DNA from: Mycobacterium rhizamassiliense
GTDB taxonomy: Bacteria > Actinomycetota > Actinomycetes > Mycobacteriales > Mycobacteriaceae
Direction: 5' to 3'
Assembly (NCBI RefSeq): GCF_900157375.1
Contig: NZ_LT721901.1
Location: 1,449,606 to 1,513,605, forward strand
Length of the DNA: 64,000 nt
The notes under the pieces were generated by a model. The model made no database searches. It was not told the DNA's origin and saw nothing but the letters and a program-made list of their open reading frames with translations. This document shows, piece after piece, positions 43,814-52,728 of this stretch (position 1 is its first letter; each line of letters begins with the position of its first letter). A program made the translations under genes and the position numbers.

Positions 43814-44790
43814 CTAAATGTGCGTGCTGGTGTTGTCCTCGGCGGACGAACCGGTCGCGTCGGAATCACCGAGGCTGTTCTGCAGGCGGTCCAGTGGGCT
43901 GCCGCCATCGCCGGTGCCCAGGCGGTGTTGGGGTGCCGCGCCGCCGCCGCCCACCGGGATGCGGTCGGGGCTGACGTCGTTGAGTGGGCTCGGGCCGCCA
44001 TTGCCCGCTCCGCCACCACCGTTGGGCCCGAACACGGGACCGTTGCTGCCGGGGCCGGGCGGCGGGGGCGGCGGCGTCGGCGTGGAGGCCCCGGCGGCGG
44101 TGGCGGCGGGAGCTGAGTCTCGGTCAGCGAGGTGGGCGGCGGGCTCGGGCTCGCGGTCTGCGCCGGGTTCGGCGGCTTGGCCGGCGGCAGGTGCAGCGCC
44201 TTGATCTTGTCGGCCAGCCGAGCCGCGGCGTCGTTGCGGATGCGGCGACGGTCGAGGTTGGGATCGTCGTTGTCCTTGAAGCAGCGCGGCGGGGCATCCG
44301 TGATGACCTGGAGCGCGCTGTTGTACCGCTCCTCGGCGTGGGAGACGTCGGCGCGGTTGGCGGCCAGGTCGCCCTGGGTCTCGCGGACCAGCTCGAGGTT
44401 GATGCGGGCGGGACACGAGTCGGCGTTGTCGATGCGCTGCAGCGCCGCCGCGAATTGTTGTTCGGCGGTGTCGAGCTTGCCCTCCAGCACCGCCAGATCT
44501 CCGGCGATGAACGAAACCTGGCCGGGTTCAATGACATTCAGGCCGCTCAGGGTGGAGACGTCGTCGCGCAGGGCGTCGATGTCGTGGTGGGCGAAATCCG
44601 ACACGGCCGCGTCACCGGTCAGCATCGCCGAGATGATCTTGCCGACGACGGCCAGCAGCACCAGCGCGACGGGCAGGAAGTAGACGCTGAGGTGTCGCCG
44701 CAACCGCAGCCGCGCCGGGCCGCGCCGCCACCACCAGCCCACGCGCTGCCAGACGTGGCGCGCCGCGATTCTGGGATCACGTTGCAGCAT
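43814..44790 (-). pseudogene. last gene of MoxR operon: membrane/secreted protein with frameshift
   Basis: The first part (MLQRDPRIAARHVWQ, then a TM helix YFLPVALVLLAVVGKII) leads to an external helical region, LEGKLDTAEQQFAAALQRID and VSHAEERYNSALQVITD, which looks like TPR-type repeats. In the proline run near 44088-44112 the frame breaks: the other frame continues naturally with STPTPPPPPPGPGSNGPVFG, a Gly/Pro tail, and ends SAEDNTSTHI at 43814. Length is 977 nt, one short of a multiple of three; adding one base restores 325 residues. A C-run at 44090-44093 is the likely spot. It may be a sequencing error. Its ATG overlaps the VWA stop (TGATG). Confidence 0.65.
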
Positions 44791-45842
44791 CACTGCCTCA
44801 CTCGTCGGGGTATGCGGTTGCGGCGGAATTCCCGCAGCGTCAAGAAGGTTTCGCCGAGCGCCAGCACGGCCGCGAGCCCGGTGAACAGCCAGTACAACTC
44901 GGTGCGCTCGACGCTGACGGATCCGCTGACCGGGGTGTCGCCCGGCGCCGGGCTGCTGAGGTCCACCGCCGGCACCACCGGAGTGATGGGGCTGTTGTCG
45001 CGGTGGAAGTAGGGCACACCGAGCTCGGCGGCGATAGCCTTGAGGCCGTCTTCGTTGATGGCCGAATTGGCGGCCCGGTTGTTCTGCTTGTCCCACATGT
45101 AGACTAGGTTGCCGTTGTAGAACCCCATCGGGATCAGCCCGCCGGCCGGGGTGCCGTAGCCCAGGACCGCGCCGCCCGCGATCGCGCCGTGCGCGATGTC
45201 GAAGCCGCTCTGGGCCGTCCGCGACCCGCCCGCGCCCTCCCCGAAGTAGAACACCAGATTCTTGGAGTCCTTGTATTGCTTTGTGGCCGAGTCGAGTTGG
45301 GTGCGCAGCACGTCGTTTGCGGCCGCAATGTTGACCTGATACATGGCGTCCTCGGGGACCTCGGTGTAGGCCGACAGCCCCTTCACAAACGGCTTCAGGC
45401 TCCACACGTCATCCGACAGTGGCCAGTCGACGCCGGCCTTTGAAGCGAACTCGATGATCGAGAACCGGGCGCGGGGGTACTGGTCGATGAGCGCGGTGAT
45501 GTCGCTGCGGATGCCCGACAGGCGCGACTTGCCGTCGGCGTAGTCCTCCACGCGCCCGTCCACCGAGCGGTCGACGACAAAGAAGATGTTGGCGTTGGCT
45601 GCGCCGGTCTTCGCGGGTTTCGCGTTGGCCTGGCCGGTGTCATGCGGTAGGCCGGGGCGGCCGGCGGCCAACACCAGCAGCAGCCCGGCCGCGGTGAGCG
45701 CGCTCCAGCGCAACACCACCCGCCGGTAGCGGCCGGTGCCGGTGCGCACCAGTACCCGGTACAACGCAGCCATGCGGATCCCGACCAGCAGGATCGCGAT
45801 CGCGATGAGGACTGCGACGGGAGCAATCGGTTGGAATGTCAT
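44790..45842 (-). CDS. VWA-domain membrane protein of MoxR operon
   Basis: A 350-residue BatA-like protein: two N-terminal TM helices (APVAVLIAIAILLVGIRMAA; SALTAAGLLLVLAA), a VWA domain from about residue 85 and one C-terminal TM (WLFTGLAAVLALGETFL). The MIDAS motif is degenerate: FFVVDRSVDG has Asp and first Ser of DxSxS but Asp for the last Ser. The middle (LVFYFGEGAGGSRTAQSG) is the fourth strand region. VWA partners of MoxR present substrates or metals to the chaperone. Its ATG overlaps the stop of the preceding gene (ATGA). Confidence 0.85.
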   Translation of the reverse strand: MTFQPIAPVAVLIAIAILLVGIRMAALYRVLVRTGTGRYRRVVLRWSALTAAGLLLVLAAGRPGLPHDTGQANAKPAKTGAANANIFFVVDRSVDGRVEDYADGKSRLSGIRSDITALIDQYPRARFSIIEFASKAGVDWPLSDDVWSLKPFVKGLSAYTEVPEDAMYQVNIAAANDVLRTQLDSATKQYKDSKNLVFYFGEGAGGSRTAQSGFDIAHGAIAGGAVLGYGTPAGGLIPMGFYNGNLVYMWDKQNNRAANSAINEDGLKAIAAELGVPYFHRDNSPITPVVPAVDLSSPAPGDTPVSGSVSVERTELYWLFTGLAAVLALGETFLTLREFRRNRIPRRVRQ

Positions 45843-46933
45843 CGGCGCAGCACCGCCAGGGAGACGAACAGCAGGCTGGCCGCCATCAGTGAGACCAGGA
45901 TCGGCACGTTCGGGTAATCCCAGGACCGCCGGGTGACGATGGTGCCGCTGGGCAACACCACGTCTGGCGGATTCGCGCGAACCTTGTCGATCAGCCCGGC
46001 CAGGGTGGAGTCGGTGCCCGACGGGTTGTCACCGGCCGTCCCGGCGGGGTTGTAGACGCTGTAGCGCCCCCCGGTCGCCGAGACGATCTGGGACAGCGCC
46101 TGATTCGACTGCTCGGGGGACTTGACGACGTCGGCACGCGCGATGACGTTGATCTGGATTCCGGCCTGGTTGGCCATGTCCTTGACCTGCTGGTCGGAGA
46201 ACAGCTCCGGCCGCGAATCGCTGGAGCCGTGAAAGCTGGTGTATCCCAGATAGATCAGGGACCGCCGACGGGTGCTCTTGTCCTCGAACGAGGGGAACCC
46301 GGTCATGCACAACGCCAACACGTCCTGGACGCTGCGGGCGTAGTCGACGTAGGAGACCTCGCGGGAGAAATCGTTGATGCCCGAGCTGAGCTGCTGAGCC
46401 TGCGGGCCCGGCAACTCCTTGGTGGTGTCGAGTTGGTGTTGCAGGCCGGCCAGATTGGCGTACCGGCTGAACTGGGAGCTGGCGTACTCGTAGTCCTTGG
46501 TCAGCGGCACCACCCGCAGCGTAGGTGAGGTCAGCCCGATGCGCTGGGTGTCAAAGTTCTTGTCCTGCTGGGAGAAGTAGTTCAGAAATCCGGCCGTGGT
46601 GGGGTCGGTGACCGGCTGCCCAACGCAGACCATGATGTCCTCGGGGTGGACGGCTTCGAAATTGCGGCTGGCCGCGGAGAAACCGACCGGGCGGCTGGTG
46701 GTGACCAGCGCGGTGCCGAACATGATCACCAACAGCACCAAAGTGGCTAGCATCGCCCAGAATTGCAGCCGCGCGATGCGCGCGTATTCGGGCATCGCGG
46801 TGAGCCGGTTGACGTGGGCCAGCGGGCGCAGCACCTTGGTGATCTTCGGCATCGGCACCAGCAGCGCCACCGCGACCAACGCGAGCAGCGCGACGAGGCC
46901 GACCACGAATATCGGCCACCATCTCAGGTCCAT
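45839..46933 (-). CDS. second VWA-like membrane protein of MoxR operon
   Basis: A 364-residue protein with N-terminal TMs (WPIFVVGLVALLALVAVALL; FWAMLATLVLLVIMFGTALV), an extracytoplasmic domain of about 230 residues and a C-terminal TM (VPILVSLMAASLLFVSLAV). The domain has a VWA-like strand order, but the MIDAS is lost: the first strand reads EDIMVCVGQPVTDP with Gly for the first Asp. RRRSLIYLGYTSFHGSSDSR and QINVIARADVVKSPEQ follow. It may pair with the neighbouring VWA protein. It overlaps the upstream gene by 10 bp and the downstream one by 4 bp. Confidence 0.75.
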   Translation of the reverse strand: MDLRWWPIFVVGLVALLALVAVALLVPMPKITKVLRPLAHVNRLTAMPEYARIARLQFWAMLATLVLLVIMFGTALVTTSRPVGFSAASRNFEAVHPEDIMVCVGQPVTDPTTAGFLNYFSQQDKNFDTQRIGLTSPTLRVVPLTKDYEYASSQFSRYANLAGLQHQLDTTKELPGPQAQQLSSGINDFSREVSYVDYARSVQDVLALCMTGFPSFEDKSTRRRSLIYLGYTSFHGSSDSRPELFSDQQVKDMANQAGIQINVIARADVVKSPEQSNQALSQIVSATGGRYSVYNPAGTAGDNPSGTDSTLAGLIDKVRANPPDVVLPSGTIVTRRSWDYPNVPILVSLMAASLLFVSLAVLRR

Positions 46934-47397
46934 GTACGGATCACCTCCGACGCCGCATGCGCGACACGCGCGAAATCGGTGCGCTCGGTGGAGAACTGGG
47001 CATCATTGAGCGCGGTGAACACCGGCGCGGTCGGCGCCAATTCCGGTTGGCCGACGATGTCGTCGATGTGCATGTACTGCACCCGGTTACCGGTGGTCAC
47101 CGAGAGGAAGCTGCGCAGCGTGCGGCGTATCGCCGCGGCGGCCTGGCCGTCGGAGAGCTGCCCGGCCCGGTACTGATCGGTGATCTTTGTGACGGTCGCC
47201 CGAAACCGGCGGCGCACCAGCCAGGAATGCACGGTGCGAATCACCGGCACCCGGCGCAGGCGGGCCGGCGGCAGCGTCCACGCGTAAACGGCGCTGTACC
47301 AGGCGACCACGACCGCCGCGCAGACTCCGGCGACCAGCCACCACCACCACGCGAAGCCGGCGGGGGCACCGAGATAGCGCAGCAGTTCACCCGGCAT
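46924..47397 (-). CDS. small membrane protein of MoxR operon
   Basis: A 157-residue protein with one strong TM helix at residues 14-40 (FAWWWWLVAGVCAAVVVAWY) and a basic cytosolic helical part (VRRRFRATVTKITDQYRAGQ, GQAAAAIRRTLRSFLSVTTG). It lies at the position held by DUF4381-like proteins in other MoxR/Bat operons and has similar size, which is a loose analogy. It overlaps DUF58 by 11 bp and the next gene by 10 bp. Confidence 0.75.
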   Translation of the reverse strand: MPGELLRYLGAPAGFAWWWWLVAGVCAAVVVAWYSAVYAWTLPPARLRRVPVIRTVHSWLVRRRFRATVTKITDQYRAGQLSDGQAAAAIRRTLRSFLSVTTGNRVQYMHIDDIVGQPELAPTAPVFTALNDAQFSTERTDFARVAHAASEVIRTWT

Positions 47398-48259
47398 GTT
47401 CGAACGCCTCCGTGAGGGCGACCAGCTTGGCGCGGATCTCGGTGCTGCCGCCGATGCGGCCGAAACTGATTGCCCGGGTGGTCAGGAACTCGTCCAGCGC
47501 AGCGACCCGCGCCGCTTCCCGGCGCCGATAGGCGTCGATGACGCGCGGCCCCAAAGTGGCACCGTTGAGCACGTAGCCACCGGTGGCCACGTCGTAGCCG
47601 TCGCGTTCCCCCTCTTCCGACCCGACCGCGGCCATGTCGGAAACCATGATCCACATCAGGTCGTGGCGGCCGGACAGCTGCTGCAGCGCTTCGGATAGTC
47701 GCTCGTCGAGATCGGGTTCGTCGGAGATGATGATGATCAGCATCCGGCGCCGGTAATTGGCCGCCACATAATCCAATTGGGTGACGATGTCGCTGAGGCC
47801 CGGCCCGCCCATCGCGTGGCTGTAGAAACGATGCAGCAGGTTCTCGATGTGCGTTTCACCGCGGCGGGCGCGAATGTTGTTGCTGCCCCTGGCATCTCCA
47901 TACACCAACGCGACCTCGTCGGAGCGGCCCAGCGTGATCAGGCCGATGGTGCCCATCGCGTGCAGCACCACGTCGTGTTTGAATTCGCCGCTGGGGGCCA
48001 GCGCGGCCATGTTTCGGCCGGCGTCGGCGATCAACAGCATCTTGTGATGCTTTTCCGATACGTAGCGTTTGATCAGCGTCGCCCCGGAGCGCGCCGAGGC
48101 CTTCCAGTCGATGTCCCGGACGTCGTCGCCGGCCACATACGGTCGCAGGTCGTCGAATTCGAGGCTCCGCGTGTGCAGCAGCGCATACCGACCGCCCTCG
48201 AGCAGACCGCGGGTGTCGGTGCCGAAATATTGTTTGGCCCGATTCAGATGCTGACCCAT
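47387..48259 (-). CDS. DUF58 protein of MoxR operon
   Basis: A 290-residue DUF58 protein. The hallmark is FDDLRPYVAGDDVRDIDWKA followed by SARSGATLIKRYVSEKHHKM. The rest is VWA-like: MLLIADAGRNMAALAPSGEF, LGRSDEVALVYGD and MLIIIISDEPDLDERLSEAL. DUF58 partners sit next to MoxR across bacteria and probably bring it to substrates at the membrane. The MIDAS-like sequence DAGRN lacks both serines of DxSxS. It starts 5 bp after the moxR stop. Confidence 0.92.
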   Translation of the reverse strand: MGQHLNRAKQYFGTDTRGLLEGGRYALLHTRSLEFDDLRPYVAGDDVRDIDWKASARSGATLIKRYVSEKHHKMLLIADAGRNMAALAPSGEFKHDVVLHAMGTIGLITLGRSDEVALVYGDARGSNNIRARRGETHIENLLHRFYSHAMGGPGLSDIVTQLDYVAANYRRRMLIIIISDEPDLDERLSEALQQLSGRHDLMWIMVSDMAAVGSEEGERDGYDVATGGYVLNGATLGPRVIDAYRRREAARVAALDEFLTTRAISFGRIGGSTEIRAKLVALTEAFEHAG

Positions 48260-48264
48260 GACGC

Positions 48265-49272
48265 CTAGGGCACCTGCACCCGCTGCAACACCGCGTCGAC
48301 GACGACCTGCGGGGTGATCTTTTGCGCGGCCGCCTCGAACCCGAGGATCAGCCGATGCCCCAGCACCCGGTGGGCCAGCTGCTGGATGTCCTCGGGCCGA
48401 ACATGATTGCGGCCCCGCAACAACGCCAAGGCGCGGGCGCCTTGGCAGAACGCGATCGTCGCGCGGGGCGAAGCCCCGTATTCGACGATGCGGGCCAGCT
48501 GCGCCGGCAGGAACTGCCCCGGGTTGCGGGTGACGTTGACCAGTTGGCTGGCGTAGTGCATCAGGGCCGGATCCATGTGAATGTTGGCCGCCACCAACTG
48601 CAACCGGCGCACGTCCTCCAGGCCGACAACCGGGCCACTGCGGCGGTCTTTGTCGTAGACACCGGCATCGCGGCGCATCATCACCTCCACCTCTTCGGAG
48701 GCGCTGGGATAGCGCAGGATGTCCTTGAACATGAAGCGGTCGGTCTGGGCTTCCGACAGCGGATAGGTGCCTTCCTGATCGACGGGGTTCTGCGTGGCGA
48801 TCACCAGGAACGGCTCCGGGATCGGATACACCTTGCCCGCGATGGTGGTCTGGCGTTCCTCCATCGCCTCCAGCATCGCACTCTGTGTCTTCGCGCTGGA
48901 CCGGTTGATCTCGTCCAGCAGAACAAGATTGGCGTGTACGGGCCCCAGCTGGGTGGCGAACGAGTTCGTCGACGAATCGTAGACCTGGGTACCGATGATG
49001 TCACTGGGCAACAGGTCCGGGGTGCACTGGATCCGTTGGAATCGCCCGTTGATCGCGTCGGCGACGACGCGCGCCGCGGTCGTCTTGGCAAGCCCTGGAA
49101 CGCTTTCCAGCAGCAGATGGCCCCCGGCCAACAGCCCGATCAGCAAGGTCTCGCGCAGATTGTCCTGGCCGACAACCTTGGCACTGAATGCCTGCCCCAG
49201 CGCGGCGATGCTGCGCTGGGCCTGCTCGACTTCCTGATGGCTCGGTTGCGGTCGTGCTGCGGTCATCGTCAT
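48265..49272 (-). CDS. moxR: MoxR family AAA+ ATPase
   Basis: A 335-residue AAA_3 ATPase. Walker A is LLLESVPGLAKTTAARVVAD (GxxGxxKT in VPGLAKT), Walker B LVLLDEINRSSAKTQSAMLE, sensor 1 FLVIATQNPVDQEGTYPLSE, Arg finger DRFMFK region, and the MoxR C-terminal lid LARIVEYGASPRATIAFCQG. The MRP-type MoxR proteins act as chaperones that mature or activate partners, often with DUF58 and VWA proteins. ATG 49272 has GAGAGG 5 bp upstream; ATG 49287, which overlaps the stop of the upstream gene as ATGA, adds five residues. From memory it is a separate locus from the M. tuberculosis moxR1-3 neighbourhoods. Confidence 0.94.
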   Translation of the reverse strand: MTMTAARPQPSHQEVEQAQRSIAALGQAFSAKVVGQDNLRETLLIGLLAGGHLLLESVPGLAKTTAARVVADAINGRFQRIQCTPDLLPSDIIGTQVYDSSTNSFATQLGPVHANLVLLDEINRSSAKTQSAMLEAMEERQTTIAGKVYPIPEPFLVIATQNPVDQEGTYPLSEAQTDRFMFKDILRYPSASEEVEVMMRRDAGVYDKDRRSGPVVGLEDVRRLQLVAANIHMDPALMHYASQLVNVTRNPGQFLPAQLARIVEYGASPRATIAFCQGARALALLRGRNHVRPEDIQQLAHRVLGHRLILGFEAAAQKITPQVVVDAVLQRVQVP

Positions 49273-49283
49273 TGCGGCCTCTC

Positions 49284-50570
49284 TCATCGAAAGCTCAACT
49301 CGGGCGGGGTCTTTGCCATGTCGGCGGTCCCGGAGATGAATTGGGAACCACTGCCCTGTTTGGTGCCGCCGCTGGTGGTTTTCACGGTGACCGGCGCCTT
49401 GACGTCGCCGCTGAACATCAGCTGCAGCCGGTACTGGTCGAAGTTGTCGAATTTGACCGCACCGATGTCGGCGGGCCCCCACGCCACGGTGCCATCGGCC
49501 AGCCCATACGGGTCCAGGCTCATCGGGCAGCCCGGCGGGGCAAGCAGATTCGACTTTTGGCAGTTACCCATCGCCGCGGTCAACTGATCGCGTGCCGCAT
49601 CGCGCCCCTTGTCCGACAGCGCGATCTCCGGCTGCAGATAGGCTTCGCTGGTCAACGTCATCTGGTCGAGCAGCAGCGGCTTGATCGTCACCTTCAGATA
49701 CGGATTGGACGAGCCGGCGTCGACCCAGCCCGGGAAGACATAGGCCGGTGAGCCGCCCAACGCCTTGCCGAAAAACGTCACCGTCTTGCTGGCCGCATCC
49801 TGGCTGATCGAATTCGACGTCACCTTGATCGCCGCCGACGGCAGCTTCCACTGATTGCCGCTCTTCTTCATCGAGATGGTGGAGTCCGACGTCTTGTCGC
49901 CGAAGTTGGCGGCGACGTGCACCTGCGCGAACCCGATGCTGCCTCCCTCGTGTGAGTCGTCACCGAGGATGCGGATATTCGTGATCGGCCATTGCGCCAG
50001 TTGCTTTTTCAGCACGTCGTCGGAGAGGAACTCTTTCGACGCGGGCTGATCCGCACTGTAGGTCAGGGCCGCCTCGGCGTCCCCGCGCGCCAGCGCCTCG
50101 AGATAGCCCTTGACCACGTCGGCCGCCGAACCGCCGCCCGCCTTGCCGCCGCCACCGGAGAGGGTGATCGCCAGCACGATGCCCACCACCACGATCACCG
50201 CGCCGCCGGCGGCCAGCGTGATCCACAGCGGCTTGCGGCTTTTGCGCGGCGGCGGCGGCCACCCGGGTGGCCCGAATCCCTGCGGCGGCACCGGTCCACC
50301 GGGTCCACCAGCCGGTTGCCAACCCGGGCCGCCCTGCGGAGGTGCACCCCAACCGCCCGCGCCCGAGGAGCCCGGGGGCGGCTGCGTGCCCGGGGGTTGC
50401 TGCCCCCACGGACCGGGCGATCCGCCCTGTGGCACCCAACGATTCGCCTCGCCGGAGCCGCCCGGCTCCCAGCGACTCGACCCGCCCTGGCCGGGTCCGC
50501 CGACCGGGTTCGGGCCACCGAAGCGTCCACCCGACCAATCAGTCACAACATCCTCCGATCCAGCGGCCAT
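49284..50570 (-). CDS. Pro/Gly-rich membrane-anchored protein of MoxR operon
   Basis: A 428-residue type II-like membrane protein. Residues 1-110 are a Gly/Pro/Gln-rich cytosolic tail (PPPGSSGAGGWGAPPQGG). The TM helix is near residues 115-137 (LWITLAAGGAVIVVVGIVLA). An NTF2-like, DUF4878-type domain follows (DVVKGYLEALARGDAEAALT), then a C-terminal extracytoplasmic region with PAYVFPGWVDAGSSNPYLKV and a Cys pair (GNCQKSN, PPGCPM). It lies 11 bp before moxR and 3 bp after the second lipoprotein gene, so it belongs to the operon. It may be a client or external arm of the complex. Confidence 0.8.
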   Translation of the reverse strand: MAAGSEDVVTDWSGGRFGGPNPVGGPGQGGSSRWEPGGSGEANRWVPQGGSPGPWGQQPPGTQPPPGSSGAGGWGAPPQGGPGWQPAGGPGGPVPPQGFGPPGWPPPPRKSRKPLWITLAAGGAVIVVVGIVLAITLSGGGGKAGGGSAADVVKGYLEALARGDAEAALTYSADQPASKEFLSDDVLKKQLAQWPITNIRILGDDSHEGGSIGFAQVHVAANFGDKTSDSTISMKKSGNQWKLPSAAIKVTSNSISQDAASKTVTFFGKALGGSPAYVFPGWVDAGSSNPYLKVTIKPLLLDQMTLTSEAYLQPEIALSDKGRDAARDQLTAAMGNCQKSNLLAPPGCPMSLDPYGLADGTVAWGPADIGAVKFDNFDQYRLQLMFSGDVKAPVTVKTTSGGTKQGSGSQFISGTADMAKTPPELSFR

Positions 50571-50573
50571 CGT

Positions 50574-51290
50574 CTAGTGGCGCACATTGTTGGCAATCGC
50601 ATTGACAAGGTCCACGGCGGTTTTCGCGGTGGCGTCCGTGGCGCAGACATAGACGTCGATCACCACGTTGGAACGCGACGAGATCGCCCTGGCACACGTC
50701 CGCCCTTCGCCACCTTCGACGGCGCTGACCACGGTGGCCATGTCGCCCACGGTCTTCGGAAATCCGATGGTGTAGTAATCGGTTTGGGACCGCGGTGGCG
50801 GCGTGGTGAAGCTGAAATGCGTATCGGCACACCGATCGAAATCCAGGCCGGTGCGCACGACGAACCGCGTGGCGGAGACGGCGTCCGGGAAGGACACCAC
50901 ACCCTCGTCGATATTGTGAGCCGGCCGGTCCCCCGGCTCGCCCACCTTGTGGCCGACCGCCCCCGTGAAGCCGGTGCCGTTGTAGGACGGCCATTCGGTG
51001 TTGAACACCGCCTCGGCACAGCGGGGCTCCGAGTACGTCTCGCCCGCCGGTGGCGGAATGCCTTGGTAGGGTTCGAAACTCACCATTCCGGGCGCTCCGA
51101 CGATGTCGCTGACCTGCTGGTCCGACAGCAGCAACTTGGCGAGGTCGGCGGGGGCTACCTTGGGCGCCGACGCGTCGCGAGGCGCCTGCACCCTCGAGCT
51201 GCCCGTCACCGTGTTCGAGCACGCCACCGCCCCACCCGCGCAGGCAAGCAACAGCAGTGCACAACGCGCCCCCACGGTGAGTAATCCCAT
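50574..51290 (-). CDS. PknH-like sensor-domain lipoprotein (second of pair)
   Basis: A 238-residue lipoprotein: signal VGARCALLLLACAGGAVACS with lipobox AVAC. The mature part is a PknH extracellular-like domain (LLLSDQQVSDIVGAPGM, YNGTGFTGAVGHKVG, VVSFPDAVSATRFVV, RTCARAISSRSNVVIDVYVC) with four conserved Cys: two long-range pairs as in the PknH sensor. These domains bind an unknown ligand in the envelope. Its ATG overlaps the stop of the upstream lipoprotein gene by one base. Confidence 0.82.
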   Translation of the reverse strand: MGLLTVGARCALLLLACAGGAVACSNTVTGSSRVQAPRDASAPKVAPADLAKLLLSDQQVSDIVGAPGMVSFEPYQGIPPPAGETYSEPRCAEAVFNTEWPSYNGTGFTGAVGHKVGEPGDRPAHNIDEGVVSFPDAVSATRFVVRTGLDFDRCADTHFSFTTPPPRSQTDYYTIGFPKTVGDMATVVSAVEGGEGRTCARAISSRSNVVIDVYVCATDATAKTAVDLVNAIANNVRH

Positions 51291-52027
51291 CACTTCACCG
51301 GGACTTTCGCAGCGATCGCGTTGGCGACCACCTCGGCCTGATCGGCGCGTCGATCGGTGCAGGACTCCACGTCGACGATTACGTTGTTGCGCGCCGTCAG
51401 CGCCCGCTCGCAGGTCCACTCGGTTTGACTGTTTTCTTCGGTGTGCGTCATCGACAGCATCCCGTCGTGGTCGCTCGCCGAGCCCATCTTGAAGAAGTCG
51501 TCGGGCGACGGAGCCTCGTCCACGAACCGCTCTTCGACGCGCCGGTTGTCACACGTGTGCCACGCCGCGACTTGCTTGCGGTAGAACGCCTCGGCGTCGA
51601 GCGGCAATGGGAAGGTGACCACGCCTTGCCAGACCTTGAACTTCGAGCCGTCACGGTCCGCCAGATATTGGGCGCGCACCGCCGTCCACCCACTGCCCTG
51701 GTAGACGGGCCCCCACGTGGCGCGAAACGTCGCCACGCAATCGTCGGCGGTCGTCTGGCTGTCACCCATCTTCGACCCCGCGTGCTTCATGACGAACTCG
51801 CCCGTGTTGAGCAACGCGCTGAGCTGTTCCGGGGGCAGTAGCAAGTGGTCGAGGGCCGCCACCGGAACGGGCGCGGCGTCGTGGCCCAAGTCGTCGGCGG
51901 CGACCGCGGTCCCGGTGGTCAGGCTCGTGCAGCCGGACAGCAGCGCGGCGACGGTGGCCACCGAGCCGTAGCAGCCGGCCCGCGCCAGCCGGCCGCCCTC
52001 CCGGCGAGCGGGCACCACCGTCGGCAT
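51290..52027 (-). CDS. PknH-like sensor-domain lipoprotein (first gene of MoxR operon)
   Basis: A 245-residue lipoprotein with signal GSVATVAALLSGCTSL (lipobox LSGC) and a PknH extracellular-like domain: LDHLLLPPEQLSALLNTGEF, DDCVATFRATWGPVYQGSGW, VVTFPLPLDAEAFYRKQVAA and WTCERALTARNNVIVDVESC. The Cys pattern matches the next gene, so the pair is an old tandem duplication. ATG 52027 follows GGGGAAG. It is the first gene of the nine-gene transcript; the promoter must lie in the 450 bp upstream. Confidence 0.82.
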   Translation of the reverse strand: MPTVVPARREGGRLARAGCYGSVATVAALLSGCTSLTTGTAVAADDLGHDAAPVPVAALDHLLLPPEQLSALLNTGEFVMKHAGSKMGDSQTTADDCVATFRATWGPVYQGSGWTAVRAQYLADRDGSKFKVWQGVVTFPLPLDAEAFYRKQVAAWHTCDNRRVEERFVDEAPSPDDFFKMGSASDHDGMLSMTHTEENSQTEWTCERALTARNNVIVDVESCTDRRADQAEVVANAIAAKVPVK

Positions 52028-52480
52028 CACTTGGCTTCCCCAACGTAAGACCGGTGGCGCCGCCCGCGGGCAAGCGCGGGTCGACGGCGGAAATGCCGGT
52101 CCATTGGGGGGTCCTCCCGGGTCAGCAACGTTAGGCACCTGATAAATACCCAATGCGAAACGATTACCAACGAGTAGCAATCGGCTGATCTGGCTTCAGG
52201 TCGTTGTTTCCTGACACGGTTCCAGATATACGACTGCTTCGGTATTCACCCGCGGCTTCGGCGCCATTACCGACCACACCGGTTCCCCCGTTTCTGCAGC
52301 TCATGCCGCGGCCCCCGCGTGCGGTACGGGCGAGCAGACCACCCCACCTACGGCCGATGGCTGAGGTTACCGAATATGTTGCCGTTCAAGCACCTTGCGC
52401 ACGCACCGATCGGCGGCGACCAGCCCATTTGCCGGCAGGTCGCCGCCGATCCGGTCTAGCGCGTCGGGAAGCCCGGCCCG
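52028..52480. other. 450-bp intergenic region ahead of the MoxR operon
   Basis: No ORF with family character is seen; the 112-codon plus-strand frame at 52204 is Pro/Arg-rich and has no ribosome site. The stretch 52130-52260 is relatively AT-rich and is the likely promoter zone. I find no convincing palindrome. Confidence 0.5.
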
Positions 52481-52636
52481 CTAAAACCAGACTTTGCGGC
52501 CGGCCACCGGGCGTCCGACTGCGCCGAGGATCCACAGGATGATCCCGATAACCACCAGGATTCCGCCGATTGTTTCCAGAATTGCCAGGCCGGTGAAGTA
52601 GCCGATCACTGCGAGGATGATTCCAAGAACGATCAC
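52481..52636 (-). CDS. DUF6131 small membrane protein
   Basis: A 51-residue hydrophobic protein: VIVLGIILAVIGYFTGLAIL then GILVVIGIILWILGAVGRPV, ending AGRKVWF. This is the two-helix pattern of the DUF6131 family of actinobacteria, with a short basic tail. The start is GTG at 52636 behind GGGAG. It lies 92 bp downstream of the desaturase gene on the same strand and may share its transcript. Function unknown. Confidence 0.75.
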   Translation of the reverse strand: MIVLGIILAVIGYFTGLAILETIGGILVVIGIILWILGAVGRPVAGRKVWF

Positions 52637-52728
52637 GATGCGCTCCCTTTATTCAGCATTTGTCTAATTGTCCTTCAGGCTCGAATACCCCGCCTCGGGT
52701 GCCTCCAATCGAGGCGCGCTCATTTCGG

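Noticed and set aside
52204..52542. 112-codon plus-strand gene between DUF6131 and the lipoproteins
   Set aside because: Pro/Arg-rich, overlaps the DUF6131 gene antisense and has no ribosome site.
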